A DNA stretch of 6,751 nt from an uncultured Erythrobacteraceae bacterium (GTDB lineage Bacteria > Pseudomonadota > Alphaproteobacteria > Sphingomonadales > Sphingomonadaceae): NCBI GenBank assembly GCA_950071875.1, contig CATMNW010000145.1:1-6751 (forward strand), read 5' to 3'. The position numbers and the translations under genes are program-made. The notes beneath the pieces are model-generated. The model saw nothing but the letters and a program-made list of their open reading frames with translations. It made no database searches and was not told the origin of the DNA. Below, one piece after another: positions 1-5,875 of the stretch (position 1 is the first letter of the stretch; the number at the start of each line of letters is the position of its first letter).

Positions 1-1
1 G

Positions 2-43
2 GAAGACGCTGCGCTGGAGCGATTGCGGGCGCAAGTCCGCTAG
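2..43 (+). CDS. Possible C-terminal end of a convergent plus-strand gene (partial)
   Basis: Reading from base 2, an open frame gives EDAALERLRAQVR followed by a TAG stop at 41-43. The composition (charged, Leu/Ala/Arg-rich, helix-like) resembles the tail of a real protein. The stop lies just before the terminator hairpin, as expected for a gene converging on the minus-strand operon. Only 13 residues are visible and the other two plus-strand frames are also open here, so this is a tentative call with no assignable function. Confidence 0.35.
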   Translation, partial: EDAALERLRAQVR

Positions 44-55
44 CGCAACGGCAGC

Positions 56-85
56 AAAAAAGCGGGACCGGTTTCCCGGTCCCGC
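56..85 (-). terminator. Rho-independent terminator after the three-span membrane protein gene
   Basis: Bases 62-71 pair perfectly with 76-85 to make a 10-bp GC-rich stem with a four-base TTTC loop. In the minus direction the stem is followed at once by six T residues (A-run at 56-61 on the plus strand). It starts 25 bases after the stop codon of the gene at 111-533. In the plus direction the hairpin is followed by a C-rich run rather than T, so it should work mainly for minus-strand transcripts. Confidence 0.9.
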
Positions 86-110
86 GCCTCCCCCCATTTA
101 ATGGTCCGTG

Positions 111-533
111 TCAGACCAGGGCGGCGATTGTCACGGTCGTGATTCCCCAACCGAAGATCAGAACCGGCAGGATCAGGACCTGAACTGCAGCATCGCCAGC
201 AGCGACACGGCCCGTATGCGTGACGATCCCCTGCCTTTTGAGCCGTGCCCAGCTCATATTCCGGTCACCATGTTCCGGCGCGATATGGGTCCACATCGCG
301 GGAAGCCCGAAACCGGCCACAATAAAGAGCGTGAAGATAACCATCGGGATGATCAGCCCGGGTGTCTTCAAACCCGCAGCCATTACAGCCAGAAAGCCGA
401 GATAAAGGCCCACCGTGGCGACATAGAGACCCTTGGGCAGTTCGAAACTGCGGTCCACATGTTGGGCTGGCTTGGGTGCCTCCACGATGCAGGCATGTTC
501 GGCAACGAGTTCGCGGGTGAGATGCTTGACCAT
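111..533 (-). CDS. Three-span inner-membrane protein of unknown function
   Basis: I do not recognise this 140-residue protein. It has a soluble N-terminus of about 35 residues and hydrophobic segments near residues 36-54, 57-80 and 116-138. A basic, His-containing loop at about 81-115 includes His83, His88, His106 and several Arg/Lys. Charge distribution suggests the N-terminus and this loop are cytoplasmic and the C-terminus periplasmic. The ATG at 533 is supported by an AGGAG a few bases upstream. It is the last gene before the terminator at 56-85. A 74-base gap separates it from moaE, and that gap holds a perfect FNR/FixK-type box, so it is probably transcribed from its own promoter under low oxygen. 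That regulation suggests a role in respiration or redox adaptation, but nothing in the sequence shows one. The gene is real on the evidence of its RBS, membrane pattern and terminator; its function is unknown. Confidence 0.82.
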   Translation of the reverse strand: MVKHLTRELVAEHACIVEAPKPAQHVDRSFELPKGLYVATVGLYLGFLAVMAAGLKTPGLIIPMVIFTLFIVAGFGLPAMWTHIAPEHGDRNMSWARLKRQGIVTHTGRVAAGDAAVQVLILPVLIFGWGITTVTIAALV

Positions 534-583
534 TGTTCGCTCCTTTGTTGGAGCTGTGATGGACGCGGCCGCTGGCCCATTCC

Positions 584-597
584 TTGATCTGGATCAA
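584..597 (-). promoter_or_regulatory. FNR/FixK/Dnr-type binding site upstream of the membrane protein gene
   Basis: The sequence TTGAT-CTGG-ATCAA matches the FNR-family consensus TTGAT-N4-ATCAA at all ten defined positions. It lies in the gap after moaE, and its centre (590.5) is about 57 bases upstream of the ATG at 533. If the box sits at -41.5, as in class II FNR promoters, transcription would start near 549, leaving a 5' leader of about 16 bases that just fits the AGGAG ribosome site. The -10 region around 556-562 (CCATCAC on the minus strand) is a poor sigma70 match, as is common for activated promoters. No gene is seen on the plus strand to the right, so the target is the minus-strand gene. 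Confidence 0.75.
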
Positions 598-607
598 AAA
601 GCCTGGA

Positions 608-1075
608 TTATTTCCACCTGTCGAGGTCCAAATGGTCCTGCGGACGTGCCTCGATCCAACGCCAGGTGCCGCGGCGCTTTTCCCGTTTCCAGAACCATGC
701 AGCCGATTTGAGATGATCCATCAGATAGTCGGCAGCTTCGAAAGCATTGCGGCGATGGCGCGCGGCTGTGGCGACCAGTACAATCGGTTCTCCTGGCGTC
801 ATGACACCGGTCCGGTGCCAGACAAGTGCGCCGTCGAGAGAGAACCGCGCGCGCGCATTTTCCGAGAGCTTTTCCATACCCGGCAAAGTTAGCGGTTCGT
901 AATGCGAAAGTTCGAGTGCCTGTACGTCGCCATCGGGACGTACCTTGCCGAGGAAGGATACGACACCGCCCGCCTCGCTATAGGCTGCATTGAAAGCTGC
1001 AAGCGCCTCTCCCACCGACATCCCCTTGTCGAGCAATCTGACATCGAGCGGTGAAGAGATGGAGAGCCTAGCCAC
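608..1075 (-). CDS. moaE: Molybdopterin synthase catalytic (large) subunit MoaE
   Basis: MoaE converts cyclic pyranopterin monophosphate to molybdopterin in the cytoplasm, using sulfur carried on the MoaD C-terminus. The 155-residue protein shows the family signatures in order: FLGKVR at 41-46 (Arg46 matches E. coli Arg39), the HRTG segment at 87-90, the HR pair at 107-108, FEAADYLMDHLK at 112-123 and the WFWKRE segment at 127-132. Lys123 and Lys130 correspond to E. coli Lys119 and Lys126, so the active site looks intact. The start is taken as the GTG at 1075, which gives a normal length and overlaps the moaD stop by eight bases (GTGGCTAG). A longer open frame to an ATG at 1162 would run deep into moaD and add residues foreign to the family. 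Translational coupling to moaD fits their heterotetrameric complex. Confidence 0.95.
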   Translation of the reverse strand: MARLSISSPLDVRLLDKGMSVGEALAAFNAAYSEAGGVVSFLGKVRPDGDVQALELSHYEPLTLPGMEKLSENARARFSLDGALVWHRTGVMTPGEPIVLVATAARHRRNAFEAADYLMDHLKSAAWFWKREKRRGTWRWIEARPQDHLDLDRWK

Positions 1076-1310
1076 CGCTGACCGGAGGTAGCAGCGCGAT
1101 CTCGTCACCATCTTCGGCAACGAGAGAGGTCTTGTCGGCGAGTACGCGCCCGCCACAGGCAATATTCAGACGCTCTACCTGCAGCTGCTCGGCGATCACT
1201 GGGCCGACTTCACTGAGCAGGCCTGCCCAGTCGAGCGGCGCTGCCACCGTGCGTTCGGCCTCGCCGGCAAGATCCTGCAAAGGACCGAGGAAGAGAATGC
1301 GCACTCCCAT
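1068..1310 (-). CDS. moaD: Molybdopterin synthase sulfur carrier (small) subunit MoaD
   Basis: This 80-residue ubiquitin-fold protein carries the thiocarboxylate sulfur for molybdopterin formation. It begins with the typical ILFLGPLQDLAG segment (residues 5-16), has the acidic DGDEIALLPPVSGG ending, and finishes exactly on the Gly-Gly required for adenylation by MoeB and thiocarboxylation. Length is normal for MoaD. The ATG at 1310 lies three bases after the stop of the preceding gene, and the last bases overlap the GTG start of moaE. No moeB, moaA or moaC is visible in the window, so the rest of the pathway must be encoded elsewhere. Confidence 0.94.
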   Translation of the reverse strand: MGVRILFLGPLQDLAGEAERTVAAPLDWAGLLSEVGPVIAEQLQVERLNIACGGRVLADKTSLVAEDGDEIALLPPVSGG

Positions 1311-1313
1311 GTC

Positions 1314-1613
1314 TCAGGTTTCCAGGTACTGACCGGTAATGCCGGGAGCACCAGCCAGATAGGTTTCGGTCGAATCCACCGCTTCACCATCGCCTGCAAC
1401 CATGTTTATCCTGCGCGGCGTGTGCTTGCGCGCAAGGCCCGTGACCATGGCGATGCGCCATTCCCGGTGCGTGTGGTCGGCGCTTGGCACGACCAGCATC
1501 ACATCTTCGCCGTTCACCAGTTGCTCCTTAATATGGGGCAAGCAGTGCAGTTGGAAATGACCTGCCGCATCGAGCGGATCTTCGGGCAGCCCATCGACCG
1601 CGACGCGCTTCAT
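1314..1613 (-). CDS. SDR-like Rossmann-fold fragment protein, catalytically degenerate
   Basis: This 99-residue protein resembles the C-terminal half of a short-chain dehydrogenase/reductase. Residues 52-74 (WRIAMVTGLARK, then RRINMVAG) match the SDR pattern of a helix followed by LA-x-P-RVN-V-PG, and the ending YLAGAPGITGQYL matches the SDR AYL-AP-VTGQ-L tail. The N-terminal glycine-rich NAD(P)-binding motif is absent. Where the catalytic Tyr-x3-Lys should be, my hand alignment gives Asp46 and Arg50, so oxidoreductase activity is unlikely. Its ATG overlaps the folB stop (ATGA) and moaD follows after three bases. As a guess, it derives from a FolM-type pteridine reductase, an SDR acting on pterins, because of its place next to folB. 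It may be a structural or regulatory partner. I recall short Rossmann proteins of this kind in sphingomonads, so it need not be a pseudogene. Confidence 0.8.
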   Translation of the reverse strand: MKRVAVDGLPEDPLDAAGHFQLHCLPHIKEQLVNGEDVMLVVPSADHTHREWRIAMVTGLARKHTPRRINMVAGDGEAVDSTETYLAGAPGITGQYLET

Positions 1614-1984
1614 TCGCGACGCTCGCGATGCAAGGTAATGCCGATCTTTTCGCCCGCTTCGGCAATGGCCAGCTTCACGATCTTGACCGTCACCGCCTCG
1701 ACCCGCCGGTCCTGCAGGAACAGGGTTTCGCAGACGTGATCGGCGACCGCCTCGATCAGCTTGAAATGCACGCCTTCCGGCAAGGCGTCCGACGCCGCGA
1801 ACTTGAGATCCATGTAATTCTTGGAATCATCGAGCGAAGTATCGGCGTCATAGGCAGGAAGCGGCCTCATCCGGACCTGGATGGTGAAGCGCAGCGGCTG
1901 CGGCTTGCCCGTCTCTTCGGAGTAAATGCCGGTAAGCACATCGTGCTCGAAATCGGCCACTTCCAGGATAAGCGAATCGTTCAT
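1610..1984 (-). CDS. folB: Dihydroneopterin aldolase
   Basis: FolB cleaves 7,8-dihydroneopterin to 6-hydroxymethyl-7,8-dihydropterin and glycolaldehyde in folate synthesis. The 124-residue protein has family features in order: the GIYSEETGKPQ segment (19-29), the DD-x3-Y segment (52-57), FKLIEAVADHV (74-84) and VTVKIVK (98-104). Glu24, Tyr57, Glu78 and Lys104 align with the known active-site Glu22, Tyr54, Glu74 and Lys100 of the S. aureus enzyme. The tail after Lys104 is shorter than usual and lacks the proline-rich loop. The ATG at 1984 has AGGGGG just upstream and lies nine bases after the methyltransferase stop. Its stop overlaps the next start as ATGA. Confidence 0.9.
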   Translation of the reverse strand: MNDSLILEVADFEHDVLTGIYSEETGKPQPLRFTIQVRMRPLPAYDADTSLDDSKNYMDLKFAASDALPEGVHFKLIEAVADHVCETLFLQDRRVEAVTVKIVKLAIAEAGEKIGITLHRERRE

Positions 1985-1993
1985 CGGCGCCCC

Positions 1994-2884
1994 CTAGCGC
2001 GGATTGGACCAGCGCGCGAAGATGGCGGTCGGGAGAAGACGGCCCGAGCCATCTTCCTGCACGGCGAGGTCGCCATGTTCCACCTTACCGGGGAGACCTT
2101 CGAAAACCTCGTCGAGCAGGCCGCCCAATGCCAAACTGCTCATGCGAACGGCATATACGGTCAGGAACAGAAAGCTGCTGTCTTCATCAAGCAGCTGGCG
2201 ACAATCGCGCACGAGATCCGGCAAGCCCTGCTCGAGCCGCCACACTTCCCCATCAGGCCCGCGGCCAAATTTTGGCGGGTCGAGTATGATGCCGTCGTAC
2301 CGCCGCCCGCGCCGCACTTCCCGCGCAGTATATTTCATCGCGTCTTCCACCAGCCAGCGGATAGGACGATCGTCGAGACCTGCCATCGCGGCATTTTCCC
2401 GGGCCTGGGCCACCGATTTCTTGCTCGCATCGACATGCGTGACACGGCCAAATCGGCTGAGCGCCTGTGTACCCACGCCGGTATAGCCGAAAAGGTTCAT
2501 CGTTTCTGCATCGCTGCGGCCGTCGAGTTGCGTGCCCATCCATTCCCAGACCGGGGCCATGTCGGGAAAAAAACCGAGATGGCGGAATGGCGTGCACTGG
2601 GCCGTGAAACGGGCGTTTCCGCCCCAGCCTAGCGTCCAACCTTCTTCGGGCACGCCTTTCGTGTATTGCCAACGTCCACCGCCGTCTTCGTCGCTGCCGG
2701 GCACGAATTCGCCATGCGCATCCCATTCGGCCAGGCGCGGCGACCACATCGCCTGCGGTTCGGGGCGGATGAACCGGTATTGGCCATAAGCTTCGAACTT
2801 GCGCCCATTGCCACTGTCGAGGAGGCGATAGGCATCCCAGCCCTTGCCTACCATCAGCACCGGATCGCGCGCCAGTTCGGCCAT
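1994..2884 (-). CDS. Class I SAM-dependent methyltransferase, RlmI/RlmK-like fold
   Basis: The 296-residue protein has a Rossmann methyltransferase domain from about residue 125. Motif I is NLFGYTGVGT (130-139), the ribose-binding acidic residue is Asp152 in HVDASKKSV, an adenine-contacting VEDAMKY lies at 179-185, and motif IV is LDPPKFGRG (201-209). This resembles the 23S rRNA methyltransferases RlmI and RlmK/L (COG1092-type). The N-terminal PUA domain of RlmI is missing, and the region after motif IV (LFLTVYAVRMSS, 239-250) lacks the catalytic cysteine expected of a 5-methylcytosine enzyme. The substrate is therefore open, with RNA most likely by family. The ATG at 2884 overlaps the thrC stop as TGATG. 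A GTG at 2887 gives one extra residue (GTGA overlap) and is equally possible. Confidence 0.85.
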   Translation of the reverse strand: MAELARDPVLMVGKGWDAYRLLDSGNGRKFEAYGQYRFIRPEPQAMWSPRLAEWDAHGEFVPGSDEDGGGRWQYTKGVPEEGWTLGWGGNARFTAQCTPFRHLGFFPDMAPVWEWMGTQLDGRSDAETMNLFGYTGVGTQALSRFGRVTHVDASKKSVAQARENAAMAGLDDRPIRWLVEDAMKYTAREVRRGRRYDGIILDPPKFGRGPDGEVWRLEQGLPDLVRDCRQLLDEDSSFLFLTVYAVRMSSLALGGLLDEVFEGLPGKVEHGDLAVQEDGSGRLLPTAIFARWSNPR

Positions 2885-4275
2885 CACGAGGCGTTTTCCA
2901 GAATATGGTCGCGCACGGCATCGTATGTACCCGGCAATTCGGTGAAGGCTTCCTCGCGCGAGAACAGGTCGCCAACGCGAGCGGGGAGCGACGGGCGCGT
3001 GCCCGTGGCGCGTTCGACCGCGTCGGGAAACTTGGCCGGATGCGCGGTCGCGAGAGTCACGACAGGTATATCTGCCGGCAAGTCGGCTGCGCGTGCTGCG
3101 TGAAGCCCGATAGCCGTGTGCGGATCGACGATCTCAGCGCAGTCTTCGCAGGCCCACCGCATCGCGCGTGCCATGTCGTCCTCATCCGCGCGCAGGCTGG
3201 TGAACAATGCTGCGGCGCCTTCGCGCTGCGCATTGGTAAGCTGCATCTTACGGGCTGCATCGAAAGCGCGCATCTGGTCGGCCATTGCCGAACCATCGCG
3301 GCCACCGACATCGTAGAGCAGTCGCTCGAAATTGGAGCTGACCTGGATATCCATGCTGGGTGCCGAGGTCGGGGTGACGGTGCCGGTCGAATAATCACCC
3401 GCCGACAACGCGCGGTGCAGGATATCGTTGACGTTCGTGGCCACGATCAACTGCTCGATCGGCAGACCCATACGCGCCGCCACATGGCCGGCGAATACAT
3501 CGCCAAAATTCCCGGTCGGCACGCTGAACGCAAGCTTGCGCCCTGGCCCGCCGAGCTGGAGCGAAGCGGCGAAATAATAGACCACCTGCGCCATCAAACG
3601 CGCCCAGTTGATCGAATTGACCGCGCCGATCCGGTGCTTCGCGGTCACATCGTCATCGGCGAAGATGCGCTTCACCATCGCCTGCGCATCGTCGAAACTG
3701 CCATCGATAGCGATGTTGTGTATGTTCGGCGCGCGCACCGTGGTCATCTGCCGACGCTGCACATCGCTGACCCGACCCTTGGGGTGCAGCATGAAAATCT
3801 CGACATTGTCGAGACCGGCCACGGCATCGATGGCCGCACTTCCGGTATCGCCACTGGTCGCACCGACGATGGTCAGGTTACCGCTTTCGCGCCCAAGGAA
3901 TTCCTCGAACAGCAGGCCCAGTAGCTGCAACGCAACGTCCTTGAAGGCGAGCGTGGGTCCGTGAAACAGCTCGAGCAGCCATTGTTGCTCGTCTAACTGT
4001 GTCAGCGGGGTCACCGCCGCGTGAGCGAAGCGGCCGTAAGCCTGTCGGGTGAGTTCGAGAAGGCGATGGGGGTCAAGACTGTCGCCGACGAAAGGCTGCA
4101 TGATACGCGCCGCCAGATCCGCATACGGAAGCCCGCGCATCCCCGCGATCTCTCCCGCGGTAAACTGCGGCCATTCCTCTGGCACATAGAGACCGCCATC
4201 GCTGGCCAGGCCGGCCAAAGTGACGCCGGCAAAATCGAGCGCAGGGGCGCTTCCGCGGGTAGAGACGTATTTCAT
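2884..4275 (-). CDS. thrC: Threonine synthase (PLP-dependent)
   Basis: ThrC converts O-phosphohomoserine to threonine and phosphate, the last step of threonine synthesis, in the cytoplasm. The 463-residue length is normal for the E. coli/fungal-type class. The N-terminus MKYVSTRG is the canonical one and supports the ATG at 4275. The PLP-binding lysine is Lys112 in FHGPTLAFKD (104-113). The phosphate-binding GATSGDTGSA lies at 138-147, VPTGNFGDVFAG at 252-263 and APSMDIQVSSNFERLLYD at 305-322, all intact. It follows SURF1 after 50 bases and is coupled to the methyltransferase. Linkage of thrC to cytochrome oxidase genes is common in alphaproteobacteria. No attenuator or leader peptide is evident in the 50 bases upstream. 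Confidence 0.97.
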   Translation of the reverse strand: MKYVSTRGSAPALDFAGVTLAGLASDGGLYVPEEWPQFTAGEIAGMRGLPYADLAARIMQPFVGDSLDPHRLLELTRQAYGRFAHAAVTPLTQLDEQQWLLELFHGPTLAFKDVALQLLGLLFEEFLGRESGNLTIVGATSGDTGSAAIDAVAGLDNVEIFMLHPKGRVSDVQRRQMTTVRAPNIHNIAIDGSFDDAQAMVKRIFADDDVTAKHRIGAVNSINWARLMAQVVYYFAASLQLGGPGRKLAFSVPTGNFGDVFAGHVAARMGLPIEQLIVATNVNDILHRALSAGDYSTGTVTPTSAPSMDIQVSSNFERLLYDVGGRDGSAMADQMRAFDAARKMQLTNAQREGAAALFTSLRADEDDMARAMRWACEDCAEIVDPHTAIGLHAARAADLPADIPVVTLATAHPAKFPDAVERATGTRPSLPARVGDLFSREEAFTELPGTYDAVRDHILENAS

Positions 4276-4325
4276 GGCCGACAGCGGTTAGCGATCCGGA
4301 CGAATGCGGGCAAGCAAGCGGCTGT

Positions 4326-4898
4326 TTAACCCGGCTTAGCCGGCGTGCTGCGTCGGCGGAGCGCGACCACATAAACGATGAGTGCGGTCAGTGCGAAAAA
4401 AAACCATTGTCCGGCATAAGCAAGATGATTGTTCGGCAACGAACTGGGGTCAGGCGGCGAAAGCTGTTCGAGCCCTGCGACAGGCTCGACGGCGACGATG
4501 CGGCCACCCGGGGCTATTATCCCGGCAATCTCGCCTCCTGCCCAGTCCACCGGTGTCGGGTCACGGGTGAAGCCGATGTCGATGATTGCGCTGCCACCGC
4601 CAGCCAAGGTGCAGGTAGCACGCTGGGCGACACCGTTCTGGCCGCGCAAGCTTCTCCCCGCCGCTGAAGTCATTCCATCCACTTTTTCGCACACAACACG
4701 AGTGCGCCGGTAGAGCGCTTCCTCGATCCCTGAGTCGTCTCGGGGGTATTCGACTTCCGCGCGCATGGCGGAAGCTGCTTCGGCTTGCACGATGAGCGCC
4801 TCTTTCTCGCCCTTGCGATCGAGCTGCCAGAAACCGAGCGCAATCATGACCACGATTGCTGTACCGACAATGATGGTAGGGATCAGGGGTATGCGCAT
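4326..4898 (-). CDS. SURF1 family cytochrome c oxidase assembly protein (short form)
   Basis: SURF1 proteins aid heme a insertion into subunit I of the aa3 oxidase. The 190-residue protein has the family layout: an N-terminal membrane helix (about 7-23) followed by the LGFWQLDRKGEKEALI signature (21-36), a periplasmic domain, then LPNNHLAYAGQWFFFAL (154-170) leading into the second helix (about 164-181) and a basic tail. It is shorter than most bacterial SURF1 proteins (usually about 220-250), mainly in the periplasmic domain. The ATG at 4898 has only a weak GGGA ribosome site and lies 22 bases after a strong hairpin, so its translation may be modest or controlled. It sits between ctaE (87 bases) and thrC (50 bases). 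Confidence 0.92.
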   Translation of the reverse strand: MRIPLIPTIIVGTAIVVMIALGFWQLDRKGEKEALIVQAEAASAMRAEVEYPRDDSGIEEALYRRTRVVCEKVDGMTSAAGRSLRGQNGVAQRATCTLAGGGSAIIDIGFTRDPTPVDWAGGEIAGIIAPGGRIVAVEPVAGLEQLSPPDPSSLPNNHLAYAGQWFFFALTALIVYVVALRRRSTPAKPG

Positions 4899-4919
4899 AG
4901 ATCAGTCAGTCCCGTTGTA

Positions 4920-4963
4920 ATGCGAGAAGGGCAGCCGCGGCATTGCCGGGCTGCCCTTCGCAT
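4920..4963 (-). other. Strong intergenic hairpin between ctaE and SURF1
   Basis: Bases 4926-4936 pair perfectly with 4949-4959 (11 bp). Four further pairs join 4920-4923 to 4960-4963 across a two-base bulge, and an inner mini-stem 4938-4941/4945-4948 closes a three-base loop. In the minus direction it is followed by TACAACGGG rather than a T-run, so it is not a classical intrinsic terminator. It could stabilise the 3' end of the ctaE message, weaken read-through to SURF1, or be a processing site. Confidence 0.6.
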
Positions 4964-4978
4964 GTTTCGGCAATGCCG
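4938..4978. repeat. 11-bp inverted repeat alternative to the hairpin
   Basis: CGGCATTGCCG at 4938-4948 is the exact reverse complement of CGGCAATGCCG at 4968-4978. The first copy occupies the loop of the 4926-4959 hairpin. The second lies between the hairpin and the ctaE stop at 4986. Each arm is itself almost palindromic (CGGC-N3-GCCG), so the two copies could form separate mini-hairpins, pair with each other, or form a pseudoknot with the larger stem. Confidence 0.65.
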
Positions 4979-4985
4979 GATGGCA

Positions 4986-5807
4986 TCAGTGGACGGCAGC
5001 GCCCCAGCCACCCCAGACATAGACGGCTACGAAAAGGAACAGCCACACCACGTCGACGAAGTGCCAGTACCATGCGGCCGCTTCGAAGCCGAAGTGCTGA
5101 CGCGGGGTGAAATGGCCCTTGTAGGTGCGCACGAGGCAGACAATCAGGAAGATCGTGCCGACGAGCACATGGAAGCCGTGGAAGCCGGTCGCCATGTAGA
5201 AAGCCGAACTGTAGGTGTTGCCACCGAAACCGAACGGTGCAGCCGCGTATTCGTAGGCCTGGATGGCGGTGAAGACTGCACCAAGGATGATGGTTAGCCA
5301 GAGCCCCTTCTTGAGGCCTTCGCGGTCACCGTGGATCAGGGAATGGTGCGCCCAGGTCACGGTAGTACCCGAACACAGCAGGATCAGCGTGTTGAGCAGC
5401 GGCAGGCCGAAGGGGTTGATGACATATTCGATCGCCGCAGGAGGGAATACGCCGCCAACCACATCGGATATTTCGCTAGGGAACAGGGCGAAGTCGAACC
5501 AGCTCCAGAACCAACCGACGAAGAACATCACTTCCGATGCGATGAACAGGATCATGCCGTAACGCATGTGAAGCTGCACGACCGGCGTATGATCGCCGCG
5601 CTCTGCTTCCTTCACGATATTCGCGAACCATGCGAAGAACGTTGCGATAAGCCCGGCGATGCCGAGACCAAGCACAAGATGCGCACTCGACATCTCGTGC
5701 ATGTAAAGCACCATGCCGCTGGTGAAGGTCAGCGCCGAGAACGAGCCGACAAACGGCCAGATATCGGGTTCGAGAATGTGATAATCGTGATTGACGTTGC
5801 CAGCCAT
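4986..5807 (-). CDS. ctaE: Cytochrome c oxidase subunit III (aa3 type)
   Basis: CtaE is the seven-helix subunit III of the inner-membrane aa3 oxidase, which stabilises proton uptake and the active site. The 273-residue protein starts with MAGNVNHDYHILEPDIWPF, the usual alphaproteobacterial N-terminus. This supports the ATG at 5807 over the in-frame ATG at 5855, which would add 16 non-family residues. Key features are SEVMFFVGWFWSWF (91-104) with Glu92, equivalent to the DCCD-reactive Glu90 of bovine subunit III. There is also TGFHGFHVLVGTIFL at 207-221 and WYWHFVDVVWLFLF at 246-259. Length is normal. It follows ctaG after a 68-base gap holding only a small 6-bp hairpin (5841-5846/5854-5859). 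Confidence 0.96.
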   Translation of the reverse strand: MAGNVNHDYHILEPDIWPFVGSFSALTFTSGMVLYMHEMSSAHLVLGLGIAGLIATFFAWFANIVKEAERGDHTPVVQLHMRYGMILFIASEVMFFVGWFWSWFDFALFPSEISDVVGGVFPPAAIEYVINPFGLPLLNTLILLCSGTTVTWAHHSLIHGDREGLKKGLWLTIILGAVFTAIQAYEYAAAPFGFGGNTYSSAFYMATGFHGFHVLVGTIFLIVCLVRTYKGHFTPRQHFGFEAAAWYWHFVDVVWLFLFVAVYVWGGWGAAVH

Positions 5808-5875
5808 TGTACCTGCGTCCTGGTTTTCGCTTCGCGCACGGCCCTTAAAGCCCAAGGGCGCGCGGGTCTAGGGGT

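Noticed and set aside
108..587. A 159-residue open frame on the plus strand opposite the membrane protein gene
   Set aside because: It is very rich in Asp, Arg, His and Gln with no membrane or domain pattern. The minus-strand frame has the RBS, helices, promoter box and terminator.
1628..2632. A 334-residue open frame on the plus strand
   Set aside because: It lies antisense to folB and the methyltransferase, both with clear family motifs. It shows no recognisable domain and is the expected GC-rich shadow frame.
2905..3924. A 339-residue open frame on the plus strand
   Set aside because: It is fully antisense to thrC, whose PLP and phosphate motifs are intact. The composition is Arg/His/Gly-rich, without domain signatures.
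4276..4325. Possible sigma70 promoter before thrC (TTGCTT plus a weak -10)
   Set aside because: The -10 candidate (TCGCTA at 17-base spacing) is a poor match, and GC-rich sequence produces such partial matches often. thrC can be read from upstream.
4986..5855. Longer ctaE start at 5855
   Set aside because: The extra 16 residues are unlike subunit III N-termini, whereas MAGNVNHDYHIL at 5807 is the typical beginning.
5841..5859. Small hairpin (6 bp) in the ctaG-ctaE gap as a terminator
   Set aside because: The stem is short and no T-run follows on the minus strand. The genes on both sides belong to the same oxidase cluster, so termination here is not supported.
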